Assembly: GCF_004801285.1 (NCBI RefSeq)
Contig: NZ_SSNY01000003.1
Coordinates: 434,001 to 498,000, forward strand
Direction: 5' to 3'
From: Ollibium composti
GTDB lineage: Bacteria > Pseudomonadota > Alphaproteobacteria > Rhizobiales > Rhizobiaceae
Length of the DNA stretch: 64,000 nt
The translations under genes and the position numbers were made by a program. Shown here one piece after another: positions 48,556 through 59,028 of the stretch (its first letter is position 1; every line of letters begins with the position of its first letter). A model generated the notes under the pieces. That model searched no databases. It was not told where the DNA came from and was given only the letters and a program-made list of their open reading frames with translations.

Positions 48556-48963
48556 TCAGAACATCCGCGCGATCGCCATGCACAGCACCGTCAGGGCGAG
48601 CAGTCGGGCCGCGACGCGTTCGCCCTTCGCCATCGTGCCGCGCAGCGCGGCGGTCGTCGCTTCGTCCGCGCCGGCAAGTTGCCGGCGGGCCGGACCGACA
48701 AGCGCGCCGAGCACCCCTGCCGCCGCAAGGGCGGCGAGGATGCCGATCCCGAGCACCAGTTCCATGTTGCCGAAGACGCCCTGGTGGAAGAAATACCAGA
48801 GCAGGGCGCCGGTGATCAGGGCCAGCGTTGCGGACCCCATCTGCGGGCCGAAGAAGCGCTCCGCCTTGATCTCCGGATCGCGGGCAATGGTAAAGGTCGT
48901 GCCGGCCCAGAAGACGCCGGCCATGACATGCAGCCCGAGAACGACGATATAGACATATTCCAT
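48556..48963 (-). CDS. Small four-helix membrane protein
   Basis: 135 residues with four hydrophobic helices: YVYIVVLGLHVMAGVFWAG, LALITGALLWYF, VLGIGILAALAAAGVLGALVG, LLALTVLCMAI. The first-helix pattern (HVxxGVFWAG) recalls CopD/DUF2269-like integral membrane proteins, but no family is certain. ATG 48963 has GAGGA at 7 bases. Divergent from a marR gene, which probably controls it. Confidence 0.72.
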   Translation of the reverse strand: MEYVYIVVLGLHVMAGVFWAGTTFTIARDPEIKAERFFGPQMGSATLALITGALLWYFFHQGVFGNMELVLGIGILAALAAAGVLGALVGPARRQLAGADEATTAALRGTMAKGERVAARLLALTVLCMAIARMF

Positions 48964-48992
48964 GATCCGTTCCTCGCTTCCGTTCATGCATA

Positions 48993-49008
48993 TTGATAGA
49001 TATCGAAT
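48993..49008. promoter_or_regulatory. Imperfect palindrome in the marR divergon
   Basis: TTGATA-GA-TATC-g-AA, an inverted repeat with one bulged base, in the 92-base gap between the small membrane protein and marR. It lies 30 bp upstream of the membrane-protein start. Candidate MarR operator. Confidence 0.3.
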
Positions 49009-49055
49009 GATTAGACGTCAATTGTTTTGGGTGAATTTGCTGTTATGATCCTGCC

Positions 49056-49481
49056 ATGAAGCTGACATCCGTCCCCATCGGAATGGACCTTTTCCGCACC
49101 ACGAAAGTGCTTTCGCAGGCTTTCGAGGCGAGGCTTGTCGAGGCCGGCGGCGGCCTGCCGACATGGCTCACCTTGCTGTCGGTCAAGTCGCAGGCGTCCG
49201 CCAACCAGCGGGAACTGGCGGGCATGATCGGCATCCAGGGCGCGACCCTGACGCATCATCTCAACGCGATGGAAAAGCAGGGCTTGTTGACGCGGCGGCG
49301 CGATCCGGCCAACCGGCGCGTGCACAGGGTCGAGCTGACGGATGCGGGGGAAGCGCTTTTCCTACGCCTGCGCGATGTTGCGGTGGCATTCGACAAACGG
49401 CTGCGTGCCGGAATTCCGGACGACCAGGTCGCTCAGGTCGCGGCCATGCTTGCGACGTTTCGGGCCAACGTGGGGGACTGA
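49056..49481 (+). CDS. MarR family transcriptional regulator
   Basis: 141 residues with the MarR winged helix: ASANQRELAGMIGIQGATLTHHLNAMEKQGLLTRRRDPANRRVHRVELTDAGE in segments. The recognition-helix region TLTHHLNAMEKQGL is typical. It is divergent from a four-helix membrane protein and convergent with the GGDEF-EAL gene 18 bases beyond its stop. Ligand unknown. Confidence 0.92.
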   Translation: MKLTSVPIGMDLFRTTKVLSQAFEARLVEAGGGLPTWLTLLSVKSQASANQRELAGMIGIQGATLTHHLNAMEKQGLLTRRRDPANRRVHRVELTDAGEALFLRLRDVAVAFDKRLRAGIPDDQVAQVAAMLATFRANVGD

Positions 49482-49499
49482 ACGCCGCCGCCGGCTCCG

Positions 49500-51581
49500 T
49501 CAGGCGACGTTGCCTTGCACGACGGTGAGCTTCGCCTTCTTCGGCGCGCGGGCGGCGAGCCAGGCGCGCGCCTCCTCCTGCGGCATCGGGAAAGCAACGG
49601 AATAGCCCTGTACCTGCTCGCAGCCGATTGCGAGCAGGGAATCGAGTTCGGCTTCGGTCTCGGCGCCCTCGGCGACGATGGAGATGCCGAGCCCGCGTGC
49701 CAATTCGGTGATGGCGCGCACGATCTTGGAGTTGTCGCCGTTCTGGTGGATGTTCTGGACGAAACGGCGGTCGATCTTGAGGCGGTCGATCTCGTTCGGG
49801 TTGACGTGGCTGAGCGAGGCATAGCCGGTGCCGAAATCGTCGAGCTCCAGATGCACGCCGGCCGAACGGATGTGCCTGAGCTTGGCGGCGATACCCGTCT
49901 TTTCGTCGTCGAGGATGACGGATTCGACGATCTCCAGCGACAGTCTGTCTGCCGGCAACCCGGCCTCTTCAAGGGTGCGAAACAGGAAGGCGTCGAAATC
50001 CGGTTCACGCAGTTCCGTGCCGGAGACGTTGACGGCCAGCCGCCCGAAGCCGATGCCGGCGCGGTGCCACTCCGCCGCCTCCGCCACCGCCTTGGCGATG
50101 ACGATACGGCCGATATCGGCCATCAGGCCGCATTTTTCGGCGACGGGAATGAATTCGCCGGGCGAAACCATGCCGCGCGTCTTGTGCTTCCAGCGCACCA
50201 GCGCCTCGACGCCGCCGATCGAACCGTCGACAAGCGAAACCTGCGGCTGGAAAAAGACCTGGAAGCCTTTTTCGGCGATGGCCATGCGCATATCCTGCTC
50301 GAGCTGCTTACGATGGTCGAGCTCGCGGCGCAGCTCTTCCGAGAAGAAGGAGAAGGTGCCGCCGCCGAGCTTCTTGGCCGAGTAGAGCGCGAGATCCGCA
50401 TGCACCATCAGATCCTTGGCGTTGTCGGCGTCGACCGGATAGACGGCGATGCCGGCGCTCGCGCCGGGCAGGATGGTGGTGCCCTGGAAAACGATCGGCT
50501 GGTTGACGCGCGACAGGATGCGCCGGGCCACCATGTTGATGTCTTCAGTGTCGCCCGCCCCGTTGAGGATGATGACGAATTCGTCGCCGCCGAGCCTGAT
50601 GCACAGATCGGAGGCGCGGCAGGATTCGCGCATGCGCTGGGCGGTCGCCACCAGAACGTAGTCGCCGGCCGCATGGCCCAGCGTGTCGTTGATCTGCTTG
50701 AAGCGGTCGAGGTCGAGCTGGACCACCGCCAGCCGCTCGCGCCGGCGATATGCACCCTTGATGAGCGTGTCGAAATGGTCGGTGAGGAAGGCGCGGTTGT
50801 GCAGCCCCGTCAACCCGTCGTGCACGGCGATGAAGGCCATGGAATTGCGTGCGTCGATGAGTTCGTGGGTCTTGCGCAGGATGGCGTTCGACATCGGCCG
50901 GAAAATGAACAGCGCGACCAGTATGATGACGCCGATGGTGGCGAAGAACAGGTTGCGATGCAGGTTGAGCATGCCCTGCGAGCGCCGTTCGGCCATGGCG
51001 CTGATACGCTGGCCGAGGGCCGAGTAGCCTGACAGCGTGGCGTTGGCGAGCGAAGGGTCGAGAGCGGTATATTCGCCGCCGGCCTTGCGGGAGTTCGCGC
51101 CGGCATAGCTGCGATCGAGCTCCGCTTCGAGCGCAGCCGTCAGCCGTCGCCCATTGGCGGCGAGGCCGACGGAGAAATAGTCGAGATGAAACGGCTTGCC
51201 GTAGAGCACGCTTTCGATCGAATTCGGGTCGTAGCGTGCCGGTGACGTCGGGTCGGCGTCCGTGTCGTCGACAAACAGGTCGTAGTTCTTCTCGAATTCC
51301 TCAGTGGCAACCTTGAGGTCGCGGACGAAGGCCGGCTTCCTGTTGGGCGAAGCCGCTTCCGCGGCGCTTGCGAGGAAGACGATGCGCTGCGACAGCGCTT
51401 TTTGCGTCGACACCATGTCGAGCAAGGCGCCGTCGCGCTGCTGGGCCGCCATCATCTCCTGCAGGAGCACGAAGGAGGCGACCGCCATGGCCGCGATGAT
51501 GAGCAGGGCAACCCAATAGGCGCTCTTGATCAGGAGCACGAGCCGGCCGGAAACGGCGGCTTGCACGGATGGCTGCGACAT
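49500..51581 (-). CDS. Membrane-bound GGDEF-EAL cyclic-di-GMP protein
   Basis: 693 residues. Two transmembrane helices ([22 protein letters not shown] near the start and [16 protein letters not shown] at about 245-265) enclose a periplasmic sensor of helical type-IV-pili-methyl-accepting (PilJ-like) character. A cytoplasmic GGDEF domain follows with intact RLGGDEF (near 327), then an EAL domain with intact EALVRWK (near 457), and [10 protein letters not shown]. Both synthetase and phosphodiesterase signatures look functional; the net activity cannot be told. ATG 51581 (MSQPSVQ) starts just before the first helix. Confidence 0.93.
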   Translation of the reverse strand: MSQPSVQAAVSGRLVLLIKSAYWVALLIIAAMAVASFVLLQEMMAAQQRDGALLDMVSTQKALSQRIVFLASAAEAASPNRKPAFVRDLKVATEEFEKNYDLFVDDTDADPTSPARYDPNSIESVLYGKPFHLDYFSVGLAANGRRLTAALEAELDRSYAGANSRKAGGEYTALDPSLANATLSGYSALGQRISAMAERRSQGMLNLHRNLFFATIGVIILVALFIFRPMSNAILRKTHELIDARNSMAFIAVHDGLTGLHNRAFLTDHFDTLIKGAYRRRERLAVVQLDLDRFKQINDTLGHAAGDYVLVATAQRMRESCRASDLCIRLGGDEFVIILNGAGDTEDINMVARRILSRVNQPIVFQGTTILPGASAGIAVYPVDADNAKDLMVHADLALYSAKKLGGGTFSFFSEELRRELDHRKQLEQDMRMAIAEKGFQVFFQPQVSLVDGSIGGVEALVRWKHKTRGMVSPGEFIPVAEKCGLMADIGRIVIAKAVAEAAEWHRAGIGFGRLAVNVSGTELREPDFDAFLFRTLEEAGLPADRLSLEIVESVILDDEKTGIAAKLRHIRSAGVHLELDDFGTGYASLSHVNPNEIDRLKIDRRFVQNIHQNGDNSKIVRAITELARGLGISIVAEGAETEAELDSLLAIGCEQVQGYSVAFPMPQEEARAWLAARAPKKAKLTVVQGNVA

Positions 51582-51814
51582 CGACCGGATTGCTTTCCCA
51601 AGATGCGTTCTGCGAGGGATCGTGGGCAGGCAATGGTTAAGGTGTGAAGAAAACACGCCGCCTGCGCCGTGCCGTCGATGCCGAAAAGATGTGCAATGGT
51701 TATCGACTGGTTGCGAAAAGCGCATGCTTTGCCGCAATTTCCGCGATCGCGTGTTTTGCGGTGGATTTTTGTTGCGCCCGGCGCGACAGTCGCCCGCGAC
51801 AAAAGGGGGAGCGC

Positions 51815-53002
51815 ATGACCAACGCATTTCTTTCCCACATCGATGCGGAGCTCGAAGGATTGAAGGCCGCAGGCCTCTACAAGGCCGAGCGCGTCATCAC
51901 CTCCATGCAGTCGGCCGAAATCGAGGTGGCGGACGGCGCCAGGGTTTTGAACTTCTGCGCCAACAACTATCTCGGCCTCGCCGACAACGCCGAACTCAGG
52001 CAGGCGGCGAAGGCCGCCCTCGACCGCTACGGCTACGGCATGGCCTCGGTGCGCTTCATCTGCGGCACGCAGGAGGAGCACAAGCAACTGGAGGCGAGGA
52101 TTTCATCGTTCCTCGGACTGGAGGACACGATCCTCTACGGCTCCTGCTTCGACGCAAACGGCGGCCTGTTCGAGACGCTGCTCGGCGAGGAGGATGCCGT
52201 CATCTCGGATGCCTTGAACCACGCCTCGATCATCGACGGCGTGCGGCTGTCCAAGGCCAAGCGCTTCCGCTACGCCAACAACGACATGGCGGCGCTGGAG
52301 GAAGAATTGAAGAAGGCGGAAGGCTGCCGCTTCAAGCTGATCGCCACGGACGGCGTGTTCTCGATGGACGGCATCATCGCCAACTTGAAGGGCGTATGCG
52401 ACCTGGCCGAGAAATACGGCGCCATGGTCATGGTCGACGACAGCCACGCCGTCGGCTTCGTCGGCGCTCACGGACGCGGCTCGGCCGAGCATTGCGGCGT
52501 CGAGGGCAGGGTGGATATCGTCACCGGCACGCTGGGCAAGGCGCTCGGCGGCGCCTCGGGCGGCTATACGTCCGGCAGCCGACAGGTGGTGGACTGGCTG
52601 CGCCAGCGTTCGCGGCCCTACCTGTTCTCCAACACGCTGATGCCGGCCATCGCCGCCGCCTCGCTGAAGGTCTTCGACCTGATCGAACATGGCGACGGGC
52701 TGCGCAAGAAGCTCACCGACAATGCCGCGCGCTTCCGCTCGTCCATGACGAAGCTCGGCTTCACCCTTGCCGGCGCCGATCACCCGATCATTCCGGTGAT
52801 GCTGGGCGACGCCGCACTTGCGCAGCAGATGGCGCAAAAGATGCTGGAGCGCGGCATCTTCGTGATCGGCTTTTCCTTCCCCGTGGTGCCGAAAGGGCAG
52901 GCCCGTATCCGCACGCAGATGTCGGCCGCGCATTCGAGCGCCGACATCGACCGCGCGGTGGACGCTTTCGGGGAAGTGGGCAAGGAACTGGGGATTATCT
53001 GA
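51815..53002 (+). CDS. kbl: Glycine C-acetyltransferase (2-amino-3-ketobutyrate CoA ligase)
   Basis: Splits 2-amino-3-oxobutyrate with CoA to glycine and acetyl-CoA, the second step of threonine breakdown. 395 residues. PLP-dependent alpha-oxoamine synthase with [32 protein letters not shown] in segments, and the PLP lysine in [16 protein letters not shown] 51815 has AAGGGGGAG upstream; the frame from 51644 is an unsupported extension. Coupled to tdh (TGATG). Confidence 0.97.
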   Translation: MTNAFLSHIDAELEGLKAAGLYKAERVITSMQSAEIEVADGARVLNFCANNYLGLADNAELRQAAKAALDRYGYGMASVRFICGTQEEHKQLEARISSFLGLEDTILYGSCFDANGGLFETLLGEEDAVISDALNHASIIDGVRLSKAKRFRYANNDMAALEEELKKAEGCRFKLIATDGVFSMDGIIANLKGVCDLAEKYGAMVMVDDSHAVGFVGAHGRGSAEHCGVEGRVDIVTGTLGKALGGASGGYTSGSRQVVDWLRQRSRPYLFSNTLMPAIAAASLKVFDLIEHGDGLRKKLTDNAARFRSSMTKLGFTLAGADHPIIPVMLGDAALAQQMAQKMLERGIFVIGFSFPVVPKGQARIRTQMSAAHSSADIDRAVDAFGEVGKELGII

Positions 53003-54036
53003 TGTCCAACATGATGCGTGCCTTGGTGAAGGCAAAGGCCGAACCCGGCATCTGGATGGAGCGGGTGCCGGTGCCGGAGATCGGCCCCAACGACGTGCTT
53101 ATCAAGGTGAAGAAGTCCGCCATCTGCGGCACCGATGTCCATATCTACAACTGGGACCAGTGGGCTCAGAAGACCGTGCCGGTGCCGATGGTGACGGGGC
53201 ACGAGTTCGTCGGCACCATTGCCGATGTCGGCTCGGCCGTGACCGAATACAAGGTCGGCCAGCGCGTCTCGGGCGAGGGCCATATCGTCTGCGGCCATTG
53301 CCGCAACTGCCGGGCGGGCAGGGGACACCTGTGCCGCAACACTTTAGGAGTCGGCGTCAACCGGCCGGGTTCGTTCGGCGAATATGTCGCCATTCCCCAG
53401 CACAATGTCGTGCCGATCCCCGACGACGTGCCGGACGAGGTGGCGGCGATCTTCGATCCGCTCGGCAATGCGGTGCATACGGCACTTTCCTTCGACCTCG
53501 TCGGCGAGGACGTGCTGGTGACGGGCGCCGGCCCCATCGGCATTATGGGCGCGCTGGTGGCGCAGTGCGTTGGCGCGCGCAAGGTGGTCATCACCGACAT
53601 CAACCCTTACCGGCTCGACCTCGCCCGCAAGGTCGGCATCCACCACGTCGTCGATGCCTCGAAAGAAAAGTTGCGTGACGTCATGCTGCAGGAAGGCATG
53701 ACCGAGGGCTTCGACGTCGGGCTGGAAATGTCGGGCTCGGCGGTCGCCTTCCGCGACATGATCGACACCATGAACAACGGCGGCAAGATCGCCATCCTCG
53801 GCATCGCGCCGACCGGCTTCGAGATCGACTGGAACAAGGTCATCTTCAAGATGCTGACGCTCAAGGGCATCTACGGTCGCGAGATGTTCGAGACCTGGTA
53901 CAAGATGATCGCGCTGGTCCAGGGACCGCTCGACGTCACCGGCCTGATCACCCACCGCATCGGCATCGACGACTACCAGGCCGGTTTCGAGGCGATGAAG
54001 AGCGGCAATTCCGGCAAGGTTGTGATGGACTGGTGA
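53002..54036 (+). CDS. tdh: L-threonine 3-dehydrogenase
   Basis: Oxidises threonine to 2-amino-3-oxobutyrate with NAD; its product is passed to Kbl. 344 residues. Medium-chain zinc dehydrogenase with the catalytic cysteine in [18 protein letters not shown], the structural zinc cysteines [15 protein letters not shown], and the NAD fold [13 protein letters not shown] shares one base with the kbl stop. Convergent with a marR gene, 16 bases apart. Confidence 0.97.
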   Translation: MSNMMRALVKAKAEPGIWMERVPVPEIGPNDVLIKVKKSAICGTDVHIYNWDQWAQKTVPVPMVTGHEFVGTIADVGSAVTEYKVGQRVSGEGHIVCGHCRNCRAGRGHLCRNTLGVGVNRPGSFGEYVAIPQHNVVPIPDDVPDEVAAIFDPLGNAVHTALSFDLVGEDVLVTGAGPIGIMGALVAQCVGARKVVITDINPYRLDLARKVGIHHVVDASKEKLRDVMLQEGMTEGFDVGLEMSGSAVAFRDMIDTMNNGGKIAILGIAPTGFEIDWNKVIFKMLTLKGIYGREMFETWYKMIALVQGPLDVTGLITHRIGIDDYQAGFEAMKSGNSGKVVMDW

Positions 54037-54052
54037 AAGCTGTCGGCCGCCG

Positions 54053-54502
54053 TCATTCCTCGCCCTCGCGCATGAATTCTTCCAGCCGCTCCAGCCCGTA
54101 GTCGAATTCGGCAAGGCGCGCGGCGCCCATGGCCTGCGAGAGACGCCGCTCGAACGCCTTGGCCAGCGGCACCATCTCTCCATAGGCGGCCAGCCCGGCT
54201 TTGGTCAGCGTCAGATGCTCGATGCGGCGATCGTTTTCATCAGGGGTGCGCGACAGCCAGCGCCGCCGCTCCAGTTCGGCGACGGCGCGAGACACCTTGG
54301 TCTTGTGCATGGCGGACTGTTCGCCGAGCGTCTTGGCCGTCAAGGAGCCGTGCTGGCCGAGCCCCGCCAGCACGCGCCATTCCGGCCGCGTCAGGCCGAG
54401 CCTGTCCTTGTAGACGGCGGCGAATTCGCGGCTGACCAGATCGGCCAACCGGTAGAGCCGGTAAGGCAGGAAACTTTCCAGTTCGAGGATTTTGTCGTTC
54501 AT
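54053..54502 (-). CDS. MarR family regulator next to hmgA
   Basis: 149 residues, MarR winged helix: LTRPEWRVLAGLGQHGSLTAKTLGEQSAMHKTKVSRAVAELERRRWLSR in segments and LTLTKAGLAAYGE. Divergent from hmgA with about 220 bases between, in which a long hairpin repeat sits. MarR-type regulators often control homogentisate pathways, so a role in repressing hmgA is likely but not shown. Confidence 0.9.
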   Translation of the reverse strand: MNDKILELESFLPYRLYRLADLVSREFAAVYKDRLGLTRPEWRVLAGLGQHGSLTAKTLGEQSAMHKTKVSRAVAELERRRWLSRTPDENDRRIEHLTLTKAGLAAYGEMVPLAKAFERRLSQAMGAARLAEFDYGLERLEEFMREGEE

Positions 54503-54518
54503 CGCATGATGTCCAATT

Positions 54519-54650
54519 GTGCGTCCTTCGAGGCTCGCTCCGCTCGCACCTCAGGATGAGGACCGCAGGGTGCCAACCTCGGCAAAGGAGCACCTGCGCC
54601 AACCTCCCTCATCCTGAGGTGCGAGCGGAGCGAGCCTCGAAGGACCGCAC
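54519..54650. repeat. RIME-like long hairpin, copy A
   Basis: Inverted repeat with arms of about 43 bp. The left arm (54519-54561) begins GTGCGTCCTTCGAGGCTCGC and ends CTCAGGATGAGG. The right arm (54607-54650) is its complement except for one inserted C. The 45-base spacer is unique. It lies between marR and hmgA, ending 71 bases before the hmgA start. Confidence 0.9.
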
Positions 54651-54721
54651 CACCAAGCCGTTGATAGTTACAAAATCGATGGTTACAGATGAAACAAATA
54701 CGGTCAATCCGGGAGGATGCG

Positions 54722-56035
54722 ATGGCCTTTTCCTACATGCCGGGCTTCGGCAACGATTTTGAGACGGAAAGCCTGCCGGGCGCGCTGCCGCAGGGGCGCA
54801 ATTCGCCGCAACGGCCGGCCTACGGGCTCTATGCCGAACAGCTTTCCGGCTCACCCTTCACCGCACCGCGCGGCACCAACGAGCGCTCCTGGCTCTATCG
54901 CATCCGCCCGAGCGTCAAGCACACCGGCCGCTTCAAGGGCGCCAGCTATCCACATTGGAAAACGGCACCAAACCTCGGCGACCACGAGTTGGCCCTCGGC
55001 CAGTATCGCTGGAATCCGACGCCGATGCCGTCGGAGCCGACCGATTTCATCGCCGGCATCCGCACCATGACGACGGCCGGCGACGCGCTCGGTCAGTCCG
55101 GCATGGCGGCGCATGTCTATATCGCCAACAAATCGATGGCGGACGACCATTTCTTCAACGCCGATGCCGAGATGCTGATCGTGCCGCAGGTCGGCCGGCT
55201 GAATTTCGTCACCGAGATGGGCGTGATCGAGATGGCACCGGGCGAGGTCTGCGTGCTGCCGCGTGGGCTGACCTTCAAGGTTGAACTCGTCGACAGGCAA
55301 GTGCGCGGTTATATCTGCGAGAACTACGGCGCCAAGTTCACCATGCCCGATCGCGGGCCGATCGGCGCCAACTGCCTGGCCAATCCGCGCGACTTCAAGA
55401 CGCCCTGCGCCTGGTTCGAGGAGAAGGAGACACCCTGTCGGCTGATCGTCAAATGGTGCGGTGCCTTCCATGAAACCATGCTCGACCATTCGCCGCTCGA
55501 CGTGGTCGCGTGGCACGGCAACTACGCGCCCTACAAATATGATCTCGCGACGTTTTCACCGGTCGGGGCGATCCTGTTCGACCATCCCGATCCGTCGATC
55601 TTCACCGTGCTGACCGCGCCGTCCGGCGAGGAAGGCACGGCCAATGTCGATTTCGTCATCTTCCCGCCGCGCTGGCTGGTGGCGGAAAATACCTTCCGGC
55701 CGCCCTGGTATCACCGCAACATCATGAGCGAGTTCATGGGCCTGATCCACGGCCAGTACGACGCCAAGGAGGAGGGTTTCGTGCCCGGCGGCATCTCGCT
55801 GCACAATATGATGCTGGCGCATGGGCCGGACGCGCCGGGCTTCGAGAAGGCATCAACCGTCGAACTGAAGCCGGTGAAGCTCGACCACACCATGGCCTTC
55901 ATGTTCGAGACGCGCTTTCCGCAGATGCTGACGCGCTTCGCCGCCGAGGCGCCGACCTTGCAGGAAGATTACATCGACTGCTGGAAAGACCTGAAAAAGC
56001 GCTTCAACGGGACTGTGGAAGGGGATTGGAGTTAG
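54722..56035 (+). CDS. hmgA: Homogentisate 1,2-dioxygenase
   Basis: Opens the homogentisate ring to maleylacetoacetate in tyrosine/phenylalanine breakdown. 437 residues. Typical stretches are [43 protein letters not shown], and the iron-site region [16 protein letters not shown] with [18 protein letters not shown] 54722 has GGGAGG upstream; the frame from 54689 is an unsupported extension. Flanked on both sides by hairpin repeats (copies A and B). Confidence 0.97.
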   Translation: MAFSYMPGFGNDFETESLPGALPQGRNSPQRPAYGLYAEQLSGSPFTAPRGTNERSWLYRIRPSVKHTGRFKGASYPHWKTAPNLGDHELALGQYRWNPTPMPSEPTDFIAGIRTMTTAGDALGQSGMAAHVYIANKSMADDHFFNADAEMLIVPQVGRLNFVTEMGVIEMAPGEVCVLPRGLTFKVELVDRQVRGYICENYGAKFTMPDRGPIGANCLANPRDFKTPCAWFEEKETPCRLIVKWCGAFHETMLDHSPLDVVAWHGNYAPYKYDLATFSPVGAILFDHPDPSIFTVLTAPSGEEGTANVDFVIFPPRWLVAENTFRPPWYHRNIMSEFMGLIHGQYDAKEEGFVPGGISLHNMMLAHGPDAPGFEKASTVELKPVKLDHTMAFMFETRFPQMLTRFAAEAPTLQEDYIDCWKDLKKRFNGTVEGDWS

Positions 56036-56057
56036 GCGCCGACCCTGTATTAATGAG

Positions 56058-56185
56058 GTGCGTCCTTCGAGGCTCGCTCCGCTCGCACCTCAGGATGAGG
56101 GAAGCCGGCGACTGCCTCTCAGGAGAAAGCAGCGCAAACGGTCCTCATCCTGAGGTGCGAGCGGAGCGAGCCTCGAAGGACGCAC
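56058..56185. repeat. RIME-like long hairpin, copy B
   Basis: Same unit as copy A: left arm 56058-56100, 42-base unique spacer, right arm 56143-56185, giving 128 bp with an essentially perfect 43-bp stem. It fills the gap between hmgA and fahA, ending 42 bases before the fahA start. Confidence 0.92.
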
Positions 56186-56227
56186 GACAGAATGACCAAA
56201 ACAGCGCGATTTGGGGAAAAGAACCGC

Positions 56228-57241
56228 ATGAAACTCGCTACCTTGAAGGACGGCAGCCGCGACGGGAAACTGGTCGTCGTCTCGCGTGACCTGACGCGCT
56301 GCACCGATGCCTCGTTCCTCGCCCGCACGATGCAGGCCGCGCTCGACGACTGGACCCGCGTCGCGCCGCACCTGGCAGCATTGGCCGAGTCGCTGGAACA
56401 CGGTTCGGTGCCGTCCGAGCGCTTTCACGAGAGCGATGCGCATTCGCCACTGCCGCGCGCCTACCAGTGGGCGGACGGCTCGGCCTACGTCAATCACGTC
56501 GAACTGGTGCGCAAGGCGCGCGGCGCAGACATGCCGCCGAGCTTCTGGACCGATCCGCTGATCTATCAGGGCGGCTCGGACGCCTTCGTCCCGCCGCGCG
56601 ATCCGATCCGCATGGCCGACGAGGCCTGGGGCATTGACTGCGAGGCAGAAGTGACGGTGATCGTCGATGACGTGCCGATGGGTGTCGGCGCCGAGGAAGC
56701 CAAGGATGCCATCCGCCTCGTCATGCTGGTCAACGACGTGACGCTGCGCGCGCTGACGGGACCGGAACTCGCCAAGGGGTTCGGCTTCTTTCAGTCCAAG
56801 CCTTCCTCGGCCTTCTCGCCGGTCGCGGTGACGCCGGACGAACTCGGCGACGCCTGGGATGGCGGCAAGGTTCATCTGCCGCTGATGGTGGATCTGAACG
56901 GCAAGCCGTTCGGCCGCGCCAATGCCGGCATCGACATGACGTTCGATTTCCCAGCCCTGATCGCCCATGCGGCGCGGTCGCGGCCGCTTTCGGCCGGCAC
57001 CATCATCGGCTCCGGCACCGTTTCCAACAAGATGGACGGCCAGCCGGGCAAGCCGGTATCGGAAGGCGGCGCCGGCTATTCCTGCATCGCCGAGCAGCGC
57101 GTCATCGAGACGATCCAGCTTGGCGAGCCGAAGACGCCGTTCCTGCGCTTCGGCGATACGGTGCGCATCGAGATGAAGGACAAGGCCGGACATTCGATCT
57201 TCGGCGCCATCGAGCAGACGGTGGAGAAATACGAGCGCTGA
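56228..57241 (+). CDS. fahA: Fumarylacetoacetate hydrolase family protein
   Basis: Last step of the homogentisate pathway: fumarylacetoacetate to fumarate and acetoacetate. 337 residues of the FAA-hydrolase fold, with the metal-binding EAEVTVIVDD region, LVMLVNDVTLR, and SGTVSNK. The N-terminal part is the bacterial type (MKLATLKDGSRDGKLVVVSRDL). ATG 56228 follows GGGGAAAAGAACCGC; the upstream ATG 56192 lies just outside the repeat. The position after hmgA supports the substrate; related family members act on other acylpyruvates. Confidence 0.9.
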   Translation: MKLATLKDGSRDGKLVVVSRDLTRCTDASFLARTMQAALDDWTRVAPHLAALAESLEHGSVPSERFHESDAHSPLPRAYQWADGSAYVNHVELVRKARGADMPPSFWTDPLIYQGGSDAFVPPRDPIRMADEAWGIDCEAEVTVIVDDVPMGVGAEEAKDAIRLVMLVNDVTLRALTGPELAKGFGFFQSKPSSAFSPVAVTPDELGDAWDGGKVHLPLMVDLNGKPFGRANAGIDMTFDFPALIAHAARSRPLSAGTIIGSGTVSNKMDGQPGKPVSEGGAGYSCIAEQRVIETIQLGEPKTPFLRFGDTVRIEMKDKAGHSIFGAIEQTVEKYER

Positions 57242-57318
57242 GCGTGCTACACGGCATTGCCGCGTGCTGACACAGTCTTGGCAGGAACGTCGCGGGTTCG
57301 CGTTGTAGCGCGGCTGCT

Positions 57319-57876
57319 ATGCGTCTATTCAATGCCATGGCTGATCTGCTCGACCATTTTCGCCGCATGGCGGCGAACAACCTGTGGTCCAACGACCGTC
57401 TTTACCGAGCTGTTCTCGCCCTGAGAACGGGCGAATTCGAAACCGAGCGGACGAGCTTCTTCCCGTCGATCCGGGAAACGCTGAACCATATCCTTGCGGT
57501 CGATCTGCTCTATCTCGATTTCCTGGAGGAGGGGCCGCTCGGCGCGGCCGCATTCGACGATTTCGTCGCCTTCCATGCGCCGGCTCCGCTGTTCGAGGCG
57601 CAAACGGCTGCGGACCGGCGGCTGATGGTGTTCTGCGAGAAAATTACTTCCGCCGATCTCGATCGCCGTGTCGAAACCGACCGGCGCGAGCATGGAAAAA
57701 TTCCCGAGCGCATCAGTGACCTGCTGGCGCATCTGTTCATCCATCAGATCCACCATCGCGGCCAGGTACACGCCATGCTCGCCGGCACGTCGGTGCCGCC
57801 GCCGCAACTGGACGAATTCTTCCTCGACTATGACTGGAAGCTCAGGAAGGAGGAGGTCGAGCGGCTCAAACTGTGA
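57319..57876 (+). CDS. DinB-fold protein (possible isomerase)
   Basis: 185 residues of the DinB/YfiT metal-binding four-helix family (unrelated to DNA polymerase IV). Helix 1 is MADLLDHFRRMAANNLWSNDRLY. The His ligands are in ETLNHILAVD and HLFIHQIHHRGQVHAML. The fold includes thiol-dependent S-transferases and mycothiol-dependent maleylpyruvate isomerase. It lies between fahA and hppD, in a cluster that has no GST-type maleylacetoacetate isomerase, so it might fill that step; this is inference. ATG 57319 and ATG 57337 are both possible starts. Confidence 0.85.
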   Translation: MRLFNAMADLLDHFRRMAANNLWSNDRLYRAVLALRTGEFETERTSFFPSIRETLNHILAVDLLYLDFLEEGPLGAAAFDDFVAFHAPAPLFEAQTAADRRLMVFCEKITSADLDRRVETDRREHGKIPERISDLLAHLFIHQIHHRGQVHAMLAGTSVPPPQLDEFFLDYDWKLRKEEVERLKL

Positions 57877-57894
57877 GCCGCTCAACGGAAAAGA

Positions 57895-59007
57895 TCACTC
57901 CGCCGCCTCGACCTTGATGACGCCGCGGCGGATCTGGTCCTCCTCGATCGATTCGAACAATGCGCGGAAGTTGCCCTCGCCGAAACCTTCGTCGCCCTTC
58001 CTCTGGATGAACTCGAAGAAGATCGGGCCGATGACGGTCTTGGAGAAGATCTGCAGCAGGATCTTGGTCATGCCGCCGTCGACCACGCCTTCACCGTCGA
58101 TCAGGATGCCGTGCTTCTTCATGCGCTCGACCGGCTCGTCATGGCCGTTCACGCGCTCGAACGACTTTTCGTAATAGGTGTCGGGCGGACCGGGCATGAA
58201 CTTCAGCCCGTTGGCGTCGAGCTTGTCGGTGGCGTCGTAGATGCCATCGGTGCCGACGGCGATGTGCTGGATGCCTTCGCCCTTGTATTTCTTCAGGTAT
58301 TCGACGATCTGGCTCGTCTCGTCCTTGGATTCGTTCAGCGGAATGCGGATTTTCCCACAGGGCGAGGTGATCGCTCGGCTGACGAGGCCAGTGATGCGGC
58401 CGTCGATATCGAAATAGTGGATCTGCGTGAAACCGAACAGGTCGCGGTAAAAATCCCACCACTTGTCCATGTTGCCGCGATAGACGTTGTGGGTGAGGTG
58501 GTCGAGATAGTAGAAGCCGACGCCCTCAGGCTTCGGGTTCTTCTCGCCGATCCAGTCGAACTCGGCATCGTAGGCCGAACCCTTCGCGCCATACTTCTCG
58601 ATGAAATAGATCAGCGAGCCGCCAATGCCGACGATGGCCGGCACATCGAGCGCCTTGTCGGTGCCGGTGTAGGGCGTGGCACCCTTCGACACGGCATGGT
58701 CGAAGGCATGCTTGGCGTCCACAACGCGCCAGGCCATGGAGGCGGCGCAGGGGCCGTGCTCGTCGACGAACTTCATCGCATGCGAGCCGGGTTCGGCGTT
58801 GACGACGTAGTTGATGTCGCCCTGCCGCCAGACGGTGATGGCCTTCGTCCGGTGCTTCGCGACAGGTGCGTAGCCCATGCGCGCGAACAGTTCCTCGAGC
58901 TTCTGCGGCTCCGAATGGGCGAATTCGACGAACTCGAAGCCGTCCGTGCCGGCCGGGTTCTTTTCGGTGATCTTTGCCGGCGGCGCGTCGTGCGGGAAGG
59001 GGCCCAT
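57895..59007 (-). CDS. hppD: 4-hydroxyphenylpyruvate dioxygenase
   Basis: Turns 4-hydroxyphenylpyruvate into homogentisate. 370 residues, two vicinal-oxygen-chelate domains. The iron ligands are visible: His in YLDHLTHNVYRG, His in GEGIQHIAVGT, and Glu in GPIFFEFIQRKGDEGFGEGNF. ATG 59007 (MGPFPHDAP) has GGAG upstream; the frame to 59106 would translate the repeat and is rejected. Copy C of the repeat lies 21 bases upstream, then the divergent lrp-type regulator. Confidence 0.97.
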   Translation of the reverse strand: MGPFPHDAPPAKITEKNPAGTDGFEFVEFAHSEPQKLEELFARMGYAPVAKHRTKAITVWRQGDINYVVNAEPGSHAMKFVDEHGPCAASMAWRVVDAKHAFDHAVSKGATPYTGTDKALDVPAIVGIGGSLIYFIEKYGAKGSAYDAEFDWIGEKNPKPEGVGFYYLDHLTHNVYRGNMDKWWDFYRDLFGFTQIHYFDIDGRITGLVSRAITSPCGKIRIPLNESKDETSQIVEYLKKYKGEGIQHIAVGTDGIYDATDKLDANGLKFMPGPPDTYYEKSFERVNGHDEPVERMKKHGILIDGEGVVDGGMTKILLQIFSKTVIGPIFFEFIQRKGDEGFGEGNFRALFESIEEDQIRRGVIKVEAAE

Positions 59008-59028
59008 GGCGGTTCTCCGTTGATTTGG

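Noticed and set aside
57319..57876. DinB as DNA polymerase IV
   Set aside because: Only the name is shared; the protein is a 185-residue metal-binding four-helix protein without polymerase motifs.
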